Assembly (NCBI GenBank): GCA_037367355.1
Contig: CM074704.1
Coordinates: forward strand, 2,418,001 to 2,482,000
Direction: 5' to 3'
DNA from: Neoscytalidium dimidiatum
Lineage: Eukaryota; Ascomycota; Dothideomycetes; Botryosphaeriales; Botryosphaeriaceae
DNA length: 64,000 nt
Under the pieces are notes generated by a model. That model was not told the origin of the DNA, did no database searches, and saw only the letters and a list, made by a program, of their open reading frames with translations. The stretch's first letter is position 1; each line of letters opens with the position of its first letter. Shown here one piece after another: positions 22,876-36,681 of this stretch. The translations under genes were made by a program, and so were the position numbers.

Positions 22876-24930
22876 GTAACGTATTACTAGATATAATATT
22901 AAAAACGCTAGAATTCTAGCTAGTAAAAACTCTAATAAAAATACTAATAAGCTAAATATTCTATATTATATTTCGATTACTAAGAATAACGTCAGCTCTA
23001 AGTAAAAGAAACGGACTCTAAAAGAGATAGAGATACTAAGAAATAATAGCCTATACTTTTACTATAAGAAACCCGACTATATAGCCGTCTATTATTCCGA
23101 TAAAAAGACTCTTATTACCGCGATAGAGGAAGTAAACTAGGAAAAAAAAAAGGCGCGGATAGGACGTTAGTTAAAGAAATTAATATAAACGACTTAGAAA
23201 ACAAATAGCTCTTTATAAAGACGCGTTAAAGAGCGGTAAAAAGACTTTATTTTTAGATATATAACTTAGCTTACTATAGCTCTCTACTCTAGATTTCTTT
23301 ATTATTCTAGTAATCTTATACTATTAAGATAAATAGCTTTTAATTAATATATTATTAGATACTAGAGCTTTAATCTATACTATTATAAGTTAAAGCTTTA
23401 TATACTAAATTATTAAGAAACTTAACTATCTACTTCTACGTCTATCTAAGCTAATATCTCTTACTTTAGCTAATAGAAGTAGCGGTCCTACTATTATTTA
23501 AAAGATATACCTCTCTATAGAAATTAATAGCTACTAGAAAAGTCTCGCTTTCCTTCTAATAATATAGACTCTAGAAAAATATAATATAATTCTAGAGATA
23601 GAATAGATAGAAAATTATAAAGTTAGGCTAGACTTATAATCTTAAATTTTTTTATTTAAGAAAAATTACTATACTTATCCGCTAAGACTAGAAAAACTTT
23701 AGATAAGCGCTTCTATACCGCTACTAGAGAAAAAAAAAAGAAAAACTAGTCTTCTAACTAACGAGAATTCTTTAATAGCTAATCGAAAAAAATAGATATA
23801 ACTAGAATATATAAAACGCCTTTAGAAGAATAGAAGAGAATCTTACTAAAATAGAGAACCCTCTTAAGCTAATAAAAAGAAAGAAGATAAACGTATTCTA
23901 CTATAAAATACTAAGCGTAGATAACTTTCTAGAATAAATATAAAAGAAAGATATATAGCTTTACTAGTTTATCTTAGCTAATCTAGATAAGAAACTAACG
24001 CTATACTATATAGACTTATATAATATAAAACTAAATAACCTTTAGAGCTTTTTATTAATTAATCTTAAATTACTAGCGGTAGTAGAAAATATAATCTCTA
24101 ACTAGCTAGAGGAATTTATACTAAATTTTATAAAAGAACTTTCTAATTAAATTACTACTTCTTTTTTAGTAATATATAAGATCGAACTAGAAGAAAATTT
24201 AGATCTCTAAATACTATCTCTATTCTATATATCTATAGAGAAGATAGAGGCGGCTAAGACGTACCTAGAAAAGAATAGAAAAAAAGAATATAGATTATAG
24301 TAGACCTCGCCTATATAAGTTAACTTTATATAAGATAAAAAAGAAGCTTTTATATATAAATTTTATAGAGCTAAGCTTTATTTTTATTCTTTAATAAGCT
24401 TTAATTATATAGAGCTTATCTATAATATTAAATCTAGAATTAATAAGCCTTTTAATACTATAAGAAGCTTATACTCTATTTAAAAAAAATACGTCTAGGC
24501 TTAAGAACGTAATCTAGGTATTTTATAACTTACTTATACTCTATAGAGGTAGCTAAGAAGTCTATAGCACTAGAAAATAAAAAGTTAAGTATACTAAAGA
24601 CTTTATATATAGAATTTTTATTTTTACTTATATTAGAATTAGAGGTAATAATTATAGAAGTAGAGTTATTTATAGGCCTCTAAGGCTTATTACTACGTAT
24701 TTACTAATAAAAAGCTTATAAAGATATAGTAGAGATAATAAAGAAGTCTTTATAAGGCTCTTAAATAATAAAGAGAATATTATATAGATTATAGTATAGA
24801 TTATTATAGCGGGCTTTCTCTAGACGCGTAGAATAATAGCTAGAAGATATACTAGTAGCGCTAATAGTAAAAGTTACTACTCGTCTTAAAATAAAGCGAA
24901 GCTAGCGAAATATAATAGAAGTTTATTTAG
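22876..24930 (+). mobile_element. LTR retrotransposon internal region (gag/protease), + strand, RIP-degraded
   Basis: A CCHC zinc-knuckle ghost is readable at 23055-23096: the three Cys and the His are all replaced by Tyr (TAC/TAT), exactly what TGC/TGT/CAC become after RIP, around a kept KKP core. About 240 bases downstream (23337-23390) lies a retroviral-type aspartic protease site, LLDTRA, from LLDTGA. This order (zinc knuckle, then protease) places gag and the start of pol on the + strand. The RT region of this element is not clear to me. Confidence 0.6.
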
Positions 24931-24939
24931 ATATAGGGG

Positions 24940-25325
24940 TAGTAAAAACTCTACGTATACGGGCCGCGGAAAAGAAGTAAAGTAATAAGAAGAAGAAAGT
25001 ACTTCTTTACCTTAAGTTTAGGTACGTAAATACGCTTTAAATCTAATATAACTTAGTATAAAAGTACGTATAAATATTCTTCGTTAGTTCTATAAATTTA
25101 ATACGTTTTTAGGTCGATTTAAGAATTTAGTAGAGGTATAGAGGTAGAGAGAAGTAATTTAATTTAACGAGGTCTCTTTTCTATATAATAATATAATAGC
25201 GCGTATAGCTATAAAGCTAAGATTTAAAAATCTAGCTAAGAGAATTAAGAGTTTTTAATAGATATTAGTCTTAGCGCTTTTTCTAAAGGTTAATTTCGAA
25301 GATATTTAATATATCTAGATCTAGT
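24940..25325. repeat. Dispersed repeat C, copy 1
   Basis: Same orientation and clear similarity to 63600-63985 (shared blocks around ACGGGCCGCG, TAACGAGGTCTC and TAGCGCTTTTTCT). This copy is much more AT-rich. The family is not recognised; it may be an untranslated or leader part of a retroelement. Confidence 0.7.
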
Positions 25326-27595
25326 TAGCTACTATATAGAACTAGAATATATAAATACTATAAATCTTCTAGATATATACTAGTACGCTACTAACGTTCT
25401 AACTAGCGCGGAAAATATTATCGTCTACTAGCTAGATACTAAGAAAGACGTAGTCGCGAGTAAAGAAGAATATATTTAACGCCTAATAAAACTAGAGAAA
25501 GATCTAAAAAAAAGAAGAGAGAATCTTTAAGTTAGCTAATAAATCTAAATAACCTAATAGTAAATATTATATACCTCGTTATAAGCCTTACTATAGTAAA
25601 TATAGTAGAAGTACTTTAAAAGTACTCTATAATTATATATAATAAATAAGCGTTTTATTTACTTACTAATAGCCTCGCTAGCTCTTTTAGCGTTACTCTA
25701 TTATTATAGATAACGTATATAGACGGGCGTATATAAATTAGGCTAGAGAATAAGGTTTAGTAAATTAGCGAGGTTAAAAACCCACTATAAGATAGACTTA
25801 CTACTAAGATAATTTATATAAGTCTAGTTAGACTCTAGTACTAAGCTAGTTAATAAAACGGCCTAGTAGAGATTCTTAACTTTTATCTCTATTTTAGCGG
25901 AAGATAGAATACTACTACTAAAAAATTACGAGCCTAGAGAGAATAATAATAAACTACTAATATTTAAAGTATTCTTAGAATACTTTATATCCGCTAAATT
26001 CTTAGTATTCGTAGCCGTTTTATCTTTAGCTAGCTTATACTAAAACGCGCGTATCTTCTTCTTCTTCTTCTTATTCTTATTCTTCTCGTTACTATAATAC
26101 TCGTTCTCTTTATTATTTAAAATATTAATAGAAGTAGGGGAAATTATAGACTTAAGACGAGTTAACTAATATTTTAGCGTAGAAGTAGAAGAGTTAGGCG
26201 TAGACGCTAAAAAAAAATATTAAAGCTAAAGCGAGCTATTACTAAAAAAAACGAAAGAAGATTACTAAAGAAAGATTATTACTTTAGTAGTAACTCGCTT
26301 AGCTTAGATATTATAAATTTTAAAGCTCGAGACGAACTATTAGCGAGGCGCTAACTAGAAGAAGTTAGCGTTAGCTTAGTATAACTAAGTAAAGAGATAT
26401 TAAATATTTAAAAAGAATATTATAAGTTAACTAACTTATTAATTCTAATCTTACTATAATAAGCTAGATTAAAGAAATATTAATATTTATTTAAGCTATT
26501 ACTTTAGTAGAGTTAACGTCTAAGACGCTAACTTAGCGACTAGATAGTATATTTCTAGAGCTACTAGTATAGAAGAAAGAGTAGTTAGAAAAGTAACTAT
26601 AAGATATTATAAGAGCGGGGAAGATTAAAGAAAAAAAGATTAAAGAAAGATAAATAAGAATAAAGAAGATTAAAATTAAATTAAAAAAAGCTATAGAAGT
26701 TAAAAGAGTAGTAGTAAGAAGAGTAAAAAAAATATATTTTTATTAAACGACGCTCTTAAGAATTCTTTAAGATAGTTCTAATATATTATTAATAGTAAAT
26801 ACGTATAATACTAGAGCGAAGCTAGCGTATATAACTTTCTTCTTATATAGACTTATAGCGAGGCTACTACGTAGCTATAAACTCTATATATATAAAGTTT
26901 ATTTATAGTTATATAGTAGTTTAACGCTTCTTAAGCGCTCTTTTAGTATTCTCTAAGCGTTTTTAGAAGTAGAATCTAGCGAAGAATAATTAAGCTCTCT
27001 AATAGAATTTTAACTAGAAAAAACACTAGAGAGTAAAATAAAAAATTATTTAGACTATAGACTACTACTAGAAAGACTCTTTATAGGTCTTTTAATAACG
27101 GCTTAAGATTCTAGAAACTATTTTATTTACTATATCTAAGCTTTTAGCTTTCTAAGCTATAATTCTAAGGCGCGAGCCCGGCTATTAAGTTAAATTACGT
27201 TGAATCTATAGTATATACGTAGAATATTATAGCTCTAGCTATTTACTAGACGAATATAACTATACTACCCTCTATTAGACGTATCTAAAAGTAAGGCGCC
27301 GCTATAAAGAGACTAAATAAGAAAGCGAAATAGAGCTATACTACTAGAAGATTACTAGAAGCGCGTACGCTATAAGCTAGTACTACGTATAAATATACGT
27401 ATATTATAATATTAGTATCTTATCTTATATACCGCGCTATATTAATATAAGATAAAAGCTAACTAACTATAGTTATACTCTTTTCTATTTAGATCTTTTT
27501 CCTCTACGCCGCTAATATAAACGATAAGATAAGAGGTTTTTTTCTTTTTAAGTAGGTTTTAATAAGGTACTACTAGACTTAGAAATAGTCTCTTT

Positions 27596-27938
27596 AAAGG
27601 GGGGAGAATACTATTAAACGCCGGCTCGTAAATAGATAGATAGCTAGAGACTAATATAGAGAGAAGGCTACTAGTATATCGCTAGTAGAACTCTAGTAGC
27701 TAGACGAAGAATAAAACTCTAACTAAGACTAGCCTATTAAAACCTCCTTTCTATTAAATTATTTATTTATAAATATAAGCTCTTTATCCCTTTATTAACT
27801 CTTTATCTACTATATAGTTCTTATAAAAACCCTAATTAAGGCTAGTCTATTAAAACCTTCTTTCTATTAAATTATCTATTTATAAATATAAGTTCTTTAT
27901 CCCTTTATTAACTTTCTATCTATTATATAGTTCTTATA
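27596..27938 (+). repeat. LTR family B with polypurine tract and partial tandem duplication
   Basis: A polypurine tract (AAAGGGGGGAGAA, 27596-27608) lies just before an LTR-like unit starting TATTAAACGCCGG at 27612, as expected for the 3' end of a + strand element. The unit ends TTCTTATA at about 27824. Its last 112 bp (27713-27824) are repeated in tandem at 27826-27938. An inverted copy of the basic unit is at 18685-18898. Confidence 0.72.
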
Positions 27939-28971
27939 TCTACTTATAGCGTAGTAAATATAGCTTTAAAAGATAGCTAGCGCGTTAGCTAGACTAAAAA
28001 GTATAATAAGATATTTAAAATAGTTATAGTATATTTTAAATATCGTTTTCTACTTATTTTTTAAGCGTATTCTAAGCTTATAGTAGGCGTTATAAAGATC
28101 TAGTTTAGTAAATACTTTTACGTAGTCTAGACGGTTAAATAGCTTACTTATAAGAGAAAGTAGATAATAATTCTTAATAATAATCTTATTTAAGCTATAA
28201 TAATTAACGTATAACTATATAGTTCTATTAAGCTTTAGTATAAAGAGAATTAATACGCTAGTAAGCGACTTACTAGATTATATCTAGTCTTTTTATAAAA
28301 TACTATTAAGATATTCTTATAATATCTAAAGCTTCTATTAGAATAGATTATAAATTAAAAGCTAAAGAGATTACTTACTCTCTATTAGATTAATTACGTA
28401 GTTATATTTTAAGTTAGAAGCTATAATATCTATAAGACGATCTAAAAAGACGCGCTCGTAGCGTATATAATATATAGATAACTTTAGTTTATCGAGCTAT
28501 ATAGCGGCTATAATAGCGTAGACGTCTAAAAGCTAGCTAAGCTCTAAATATATTTTATATACCTCTTATATACTTATAAAAATCGATAGTAAAGCGATTT
28601 AGACTAGCGTAGCCTAATAGTTATTTAGATTATAATTACTATTATCTTATAAAAAGAGCTTCTACTACTATTTATAGTAGTTTACTATAAGCTATTATAC
28701 TTTATTATAGTCTAAAGAAATCTCTAGCGGCTTATTATTCTAGTAGTATAGTTTATATATAATATTATTATTTAATAGCTAGACTATAAAAGCCTTTAAA
28801 GTTAATACTTATAATCTATCTAAACTTAAGATACTTTATTTAAAGAAGCCGCTAGTAAATAAGATTTATAAATCTATTAAACTTAGCTAGTTCTATCTAA
28901 GAACGAGATTATAATTATAAAATAAGACGGCTTAAAAGATTTATAACTTAGTAGTTTATATAATATTACTA
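27939..28971 (-). mobile_element. Older Ty3/gypsy element, reverse transcriptase part
   Basis: On the - strand, FTKLDLYNAY (28095-28112 covers FTKLDL) is readable, a signature of Ty3/gypsy reverse transcriptase. It continues upstream, on the other side of the inserted element 28977-37172, with the gag remnant at 37178-38694. The two parts appear to be one older element split by the insertion. RT sequence is cut again at 27938 by the family B LTR. Confidence 0.65.
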
Positions 28972-28976
28972 GAGTC

Positions 28977-29467
28977 TATAACGACGGGGCCTCTACTACT
29001 AGGCTTCGGAGTTACCTAGTAGATTTGGGTTTATTAAAGGGTTTATCTTAAAGACGAGGAAAGGGGAGTAATAACGGAATAAGAAGTTACGTAATATAGG
29101 AGTTCGATAGGCCTTATTACCTCTAAGTTAATATAGTATTAAATTAGAACTTTAAATTAACTACGAGGGTCTAAATACTATCTAACAAGCGTGTCTATAT
29201 ACTATAGTAAAGCTATAATAATCTAGATCTAGATATAGTAGATTTATCGAGGGTAGATATACGGTACTTAGATTTATAGAGATCTAAAGTAGGCCGTATA
29301 TAATACGCGGCGCTTAGGTTCGTTTCCCGATTCCCAACTTCCTTAATCGTGCGAGCGGCTAGTATTATCGTCCCGCCGCGCTCCTTCTTATCGACTTCCT
29401 ACTTTCTATCCGTGCGGGTTTATATCTTTTATAGCTATAACGCCCGTATATTCTAGGGTTCGTAATA
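28977..29467 (-). repeat. 3' LTR of the complete element, family A (491 bp)
   Basis: Near-identical to 36682-37172 over its whole 491 bp; differences seen are mostly C/T or G/A. Ends GGGTTCGTAATA. Confidence 0.92.
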
Positions 29468-30037
29468 CTATCCCCCTCCTTAGAAATCTTTAGCCCGAAG
29501 ATTCTTCCTTTCTATCTATATCTCGTTTCCGTTCTCCTTATCTTTTTTTCTTGTAAGTCCCTTTTTACTATACCTCCTAAGCGTAAGCGCTCCGCCTAGC
29601 GTACTAAATATTTAGTTTTAGGCGACGAGATTAATCGTAACGGTTTTCTAATATCTTTTTCTTATTCTTTCTATCTTCTAGCTAACGTTAGTAAGGCCGA
29701 CTCCGATTCTTCCTTCGTAGTATATAAGATAGATAGGGTATATTCTCGTTACGGTAAGTGCGCTCGCCGGGGTAAGTTCGCTTATAACGCTAGTAGTTTA
29801 GATAATTCTAACTATAAGTCCTTTTTATCTTCCTTTTTCTCGTTATTCCTAATTTTTATTCGTAGTTCTCCGAGTTCGCTAAGCCTTACTAAAGGTCGAG
29901 CGGAATAAATAGAGGGCTCGTTAAGAGTTACGTACTTCTATAGCTCGCTTAGATCGCGTTAAAAAGTAAAGGGAGTTACTTTATTATCGGACTTATTTAA
30001 TAATTTCCCGAAAGGTTTAAACGGTTAAGGAGTTAGA

Positions 30038-30628
30038 TATAACGACGGGGCCTCTACCGCTAGGCTTCGGAGTTACCTAGTAGATTCGGGTTTATCGAAG
30101 GGTTTACCTTAAAGACGAGGAAAGGAGAGTAATAATAGAATAAGAAGTTACGTAATATAGGAGTTTAGTAGGCCTTATTACCTCTAAGTTAATATAGTAA
30201 TTAAATTAGAACCTTAAGTTAACTATAAGGGTTAAAATACTATCTAACGAGTATATCTATATACTATAGGAAAGCTATAGCAATCTATTAAATAGTAGAG
30301 GATAGTTAGTATCCTTCGTTATCTATACGTAGTAGAGGATAGCTATAATCCTTCGTTATCTAATAGGTTCGGTAGGTTCTACGTAATCTAGACGCTAAAG
30401 CCTTCTTTCTTAAAACCCGACTTCTACTAGTGCTAGCGGACGATATTACTACTATATTCTTATCCCGTAGTACTTTACCCCTTATCGCCTTCCGCGCGGT
30501 CCCTTATTCCCTACGGGTTCTCTATTAGACCGTGCCTCCTTCCTAGTTACTATGCCCGTAGGCGTTTTTCCCGTGCGGGCTCGCGGCCCTTATAGCTATA
30601 AAGCCCGTATACTCTAGAGTTCGTAATA
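30038..30628 (-). repeat. Nested solo LTR, family A variant (591 bp)
   Basis: Same termini as the other family A LTRs, but 100 bp longer than the host element's LTRs and different in the middle. It is flanked by a perfect 5-bp duplication TTAGA (30033-30037, 30629-30633). It lies in the 3' part of the host element's internal region, so it inserted later. Confidence 0.9.
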
Positions 30629-33600
30629 TTAGAGAAGCTAGATCGCCTAGAGTCGGTTTATAAGGCTAGAAATCCTACTAATCCTAAAAATACTAAGGAG
30701 TCGCGAGTAGTAAAGCGTATATATAGTAACGCCTTAGCTAACGCTACGGGTTCGTTTTATTCCGTCGGGTCGCCTAGCGTTAGTTCTACTACTACGCCGC
30801 CCGAGAGCTCCGAGCCGGTTAATTAGGCGCGGTAGTCTCCGTTTCCTAATTTCGATTTTAGGTCCTTTATACTTAACGAGTCGGCGATATTAGTCGATCT
30901 AGGTTTCGACGATAGAACTTATTAATAAGTTATCTATATCCGTTATAATTTTCTAGCGGTTCTTAGGTATCGTTCTATTCTCCTTTCTATTTAAGAAGGT
31001 ACCGGAATTAACCGTTAATATAGCCGCTATCGAGGACTTTCTCTACTTTCTAATCTTAGTTTTCGTTGGCGTCTAGATTTTCTAGGAGTATCTCTTCTAT
31101 ATAGATTACGGTTTTAGCGTTCTTTAGTACTAGTTCTAGGAGGAATACGTAAAAAACGGGGTATATCCGTATCGTTTCTAGTAATTTAAGGCGGAAATTA
31201 ACTTTCCCGATTTTTTTTTCGATTCTAAATGGTCCTATTTTCTTAAAATCTAGCTTATTATTTAGCCGCCTTATTCTAATATTTTTTCTAAGGAGGTAGA
31301 CTTTATTCCTCTTCTTTAGCTACGGTACCTTCTAGTACCGCTTATCGTAGTGCTTATCTATTTATAGAACTACGAATTCTAGGTCTAGGTATAGTTATTT
31401 ATAGAGTGCCTTTAACTAGTCGGCTTTAAGGATTTCTTTTTAGGCTAGTAATTTGCTCGATATCGGTTCTTTATAGGCTAATAGCTTATAACCGTAATTA
31501 GCGTAGAACGGTAATTCTTATATTACCGACGCTTTAGAGCTATTATACGCGAACTAGGCTAAGGGTAGTAGTTCTATCTAGTTATTCTATACGTAGTTAA
31601 GATAATAGCGTAGATATTATTCTAGCGTCTAGTTAGTCCGTTCTATTTATCCGTCTATTTACGGGTATACCGTAGTTAAGAGCTTATACTTTACTCCGAG
31701 TTATTTAGTAAGAGTCTACTAGAATCGTAATATAAATAGTTTATCTCTATCTAATACGAGTTCTTCTAGTAATCCGTAGTTGCCGAGAACGGTTCTTAGG
31801 AACGTATATACGAGATCTTCCGCGTTTGCCCTCTTTAGGTAGGGTAAGTAGTACGCGTATTTTGTTATTCTATTTATAATAACTAGTATTAAATCGTACT
31901 TAACTCTAGTAAGTAGTTCTTCTAACTTAGGTAGGTCCGTAATAAAATCTAGTAAGATAGATTACTAAGAGCGCTTAGGTGCCGGTAATAGCTAGAGTAG
32001 TCCGTAGAGTATATATCTCGCCGTCTTACTTCGAATATAGAGGTCGTATTACGTAACTATCCGTTAGACTATCCTTCTAAGCCCTAGAAAGTAGTAATTT
32101 CTCGTAATCCTCTCGATCGTCTTCTCGGTTCTTTAATAACTATATACTAGGGCCTCGTATATATTCTTTACAAGTTCCTCCCGTAGTTTTACCGGGACGT
32201 AGATTAATCTTAAAAATAAGATTATTTCTTCTACGTCTTTAGTTACTCGGGGGTCGTTTTCTAAATTTCCGATTTCTTATACCGTGGCGTCTTCCGTATA
32301 GGCTTCTTAGATTTTACGATTCTATTCGTAGCTTTCTAGGCGTATCGCTAAGGCTACTAGCCTAGCCGGGGTAAGCGACCTCTCGGGTTTCTCTTTTCTT
32401 CTATATATAGCGGAGATCTAGCGTTTATCGGGTATAAGAGACCCGTCTTCCTATTCTACTAGTATCGCCGGTTATAGTTCTAGCCTCTCTTTCGTATAGT
32501 CGGCTCTTCTACTTAGCGCGTCTACGCGAGCGTTTTCTAATCCCTTCCGGTAGATAATCTTTATATTATAGAATACTAGCTCTTTAGCCTATCTAACCTA
32601 CCTTCGATTTAGCTCTTTTATAGTAGTAAAGTATAAAAGGTTCTTATAGTCGTAGTAGACTATAACTTAGTACTTAGCTTCTTTAAGGTAATATCTCTAT
32701 TCTTTAAAGGCCGTAACGATAGCTAGGAGTTCTTTATTATAGACGTCGTAGTTCCTTTCTAGTCCTATTATTTTTCAAGAGTAATATATAATAGAGTATA
32801 GTCTACCTTACTCGTCTAGCTAGCTTAAGACCGCTCTAATAGCGTAGTCCGATACGTTAGTTTCTACCGTTATAAGTAGGTCGGGGTAGAATAGCCCTAA
32901 GACTAGTACTTCTATAAATATTTATTTTAATAAGTCGAAAGTATTCTACTATCTTTCTCTCTATATAAATCTATATTCTTTTTTAGTTAAATCTATAAGC
33001 GGAGCTAATACCTTTATATAGTTTAGAATAAACCTTCGGTAAAAGTTAGTAAAGTTAAAGAAGGATTATACTTCTTTAACGGTTTTTAGTATAGGCTATT
33101 CTCTTATCGCGTCTAGTTTCTTCTCGTCTATACTAATATATTCTAGAGTAATAATAAACCCGAGATACTTAGTCTTCTATATATACTATTTGCTTTTATC
33201 GAAGACTATTCGGAGGTTTCGTTCTTTTAGTACCTATAGGACTTTATATACGTACTCGGTATATTCTTCGAGTATTTCCGAGTATATTAGAATATCGTCT
33301 AGGTAGGCTAGTACGAATACGTCTAAATATAGTCGTAGTATATCGTTAACTAGGCTCTAGAACGTAGCCGGTATATTAGTAAGTCCGAATAGTATTACCG
33401 TATACTCGTAATATCCGAATCTTATTCGGAAAGCTGTTTTCTATTCTTCGCCTTCTTTTATCTAGACGAGGTAATAATCTTCTCTAAGGTCTAGCTTAGT
33501 AAAGTATTTAGCTTTTCTTAGTCTATTCTATAATTTATCGATACGTAGTAACGAGTATCGGTTTTTTACCGTAATATCGTTTAATTACCTATAGTTAATA

Positions 33601-36600
33601 TAGAGGCGGAGCTTACTATTTTTCTTAGGTACGAATAGAATAGGGTATCCGGCTAGTAACGTAGAGGGTCGGATATATCTCCTTTCTAGGTTTACTTCTA
33701 GATACTCCCTAAGTACTTCGGCCTTATTCTCCGAGAGGGAATAGATAGGCTTAAACGTAGGCTACGTTCCTAGTAATAGGGGTATTTTATAGTCCTATAG
33801 CTTATACTTAGGTAATAATTCTTTACCTCTTTCTTAAAATAATTCGGCGTATTTCTAGAATTCTAGGGGTACTTTCTCTAGTCCCGTAGTATTTTCCGTT
33901 ACGCGTATCTAGTTAAGGGTTCTACCTAGCGGGCTATACCTCTCGTAGATTCTCTTCGGATAGTCTTCTCCGAGTAGCCGGGGGGTATCGACTTCTAGGG
34001 TCCGTTTTCTAATCTATACTATAATTCGGCGTTCTTATTCTAAGCTAGGCTTAATATAGACGATATAAGCTTACTCTCCTTATTTTTTTATACGTAGTAG
34101 GGTATTAAGAGATATTCTCTTAGCCTCTACCGGGTATTCTCTAGATAGCTCTAGCTCGTAGCTCTTTTAGCTCTAGTTCTCTAGCTCTAGCTCTCGGCTC
34201 TAGCTTTCTAGCTCTAGCTTCTAGCTCTAGCTCTTTAGTTTTTTTTTTTACCTCGAGGTTTACGAGATATCGCTTATAGTTATCTCCGGGGAACGTTATA
34301 GTTCCTATACTCTAGCTAATATACGGGTCGTAGGTTTTTAACTAAGGTATCCCGAGGACGATATTATAGTTCGGGCTTATTATTACGTCTAAGTTAATTC
34401 GTTCTTTATAATCTCCGAGAGTTATTCGTATTTAACCGGTCTCGATTCTTACCTAACCCTTACCGTATTCTATCGATAACCCGTCGAATGTTCTAAGTTC
34501 GTAGGGCCGTTTCTTAGGTTAGAATAGTAAGTCGTTCTTCCTAAGAAATTTAGAATCTACGAAATTTCCTTACGTACTACTATCGATTATTACTAACGTA
34601 GTAGTCCCTTTAATTATAACTAGTACTTCTAATAGTATTTTAAGTTCTTTCTATTTACGAGATATTTCGTTTAATATTAAGTATATAACCTAGTTAAGGG
34701 ACCTTCGTATTAGCCCCTTCTAGGGTTTCTAGCTAGGAAAGCCGTCTAGTTTTTTAATATCTCGTAGCGTATATACTCGTTCTATTTCTTAACTAGAATT
34801 AGAGTGTCCTTCTACTAAGTCTATTATCCCCGCTTAATTTTACGCCTCTAGTAGATTTATCCGTTACGTACCTAGTATTAAAAGGTTAGTTTACCGTATT
34901 TTTCGTCGGATACCTACTATAGGGTGCCGCGGCTTCGCGTAGCTATACTATAACGGTAGAGAGTATAGGCTATATCGCGTAGAGACGTAAGGTCTCGTTA
35001 CTACTATATTCCCCGGGCTTCTCCTTTAAGCTAGGATACTACCTTATCGGCCGTTTTCGTTAGCGATTCCTTCTAGGGATACTATACGTCGTTCTCGAAA
35101 AATTATAAGCTAAGTTTTCTATTCTTTATCTAGTACTATTACGGTAGTAGATCTATTTTCGATCCGGGAGTCTAGTAGATCGTAGGGGTATAACTAGATT
35201 TAATATTCCTTATATCTTTATACCGGTTTAGGTGTTCGGTAATCCGGTTAAGTATAGCCTAGTTCTACTATTACTCGATAGTTTCTACCTTACTAGATTC
35301 CGATATACTATCGTATAGTTCTCCGGTTTCGCTATTTACGAGGTCTTTGTCGGCCGGGAAGTATCTTTCGATGTCTTCCTCCGTAGCCTCTTCTAATTTT
35401 TAGAGTATTATATTAAGTCGTCGTAGCTTACTAGAATACTACCCTATAGCGTTCTTATCGCTCTAGTAGATAGTATAATCGTTATCGTAGTACGCTATCT
35501 AGCTTAGGGCTATATAGTCTACTATTTTTATAGTAGCGATTTCTTATAGCGCCTTCTATTCTTAGATAGCTACTACTACTTTCTATAACTCTTTCTTTAA
35601 GTATTTATATTCTACGCTCTATTTATCTCTATATCGGATATATAGTCCTTTCTTATAGAGCTCTTTTTCTTTCTTACTCTATTTCCTTTTCTTACTCTTA
35701 TTATTACCGTTCTTCTTATTCTTGCCTTTATCTCGTCGTACTATATTATCTATTTCTATAGCGTCGCCTCCTTCTTATATATAACGAGGCCTAGTTTACC
35801 TTAAGATATTAGCGTTATACTCCTTCTTATCGAACTACCTCTCTATACGACGCTTATCTATAAGTAGGGCTAGCTAGATTATATCGTTAAGGGTTTCTAG
35901 TTCTTTATAGTATATTATAGCTTCCTTAATCTCGTTCTTTAGCCTTTAGTAGTAGAAGGTACGTAGCGTAAGATTAGAGTACCCGTCTATAAGATATACC
36001 GCGTCTTAAAATTTAGCTATATAGTCTTATACCGTTTCTTTCTATTTTAGACTTATAAGGGTCCTTATAGCTAGGCGATTCTCGTCTACGCCGCTAAAGG
36101 CTATCTTAAGCTACTTCGTAAAGTTTTAGTAGTCGCTAAAGATTATTAAGGTTATTTTAGACTATAGATATATAGGTTTCTCCTAGTACTCGCGCTTAAA
36201 AGGTTAGAACTATTATTCCGCTAATTCTTTAAGGTAGGTACTAGCGTATAGGACTTATTTGGCGGGGCCGGCGAAGTTACCGTATATAAAGTATATATAG
36301 TTATTTAGCTATATAATAAAGGCTTAGGTCTTTTTTCGGTCTCCGTAGTATAAGTCTAGTTTCGGGACCTTAACCTTAGTAGCCGGTAGTAGAGCTAGTA
36401 TCTAGGTAAGCTAGATACGTAGGATTACGTTTTCGTTTTGAAGTTCTAAGATTATATTAAGTAGCTCCTCGTTAGTCGGTATATTAGGGTATTGGTTTCC
36501 TACTACCGTACTATATTGCGGCGGTTACTACGAGCCTAGAATATTCTACGCCTCTTATACGTGCTTACTACTAGGTACGTCCGCTATAATAGCTAATACT

Positions 36601-36681
36601 ATTAGTACTTCTTAGGATAAGAGAATACTTTCTATTTTTCTAATTAAATTACTTTCTTTCCTATAAGGATAGTAGTTAAAG

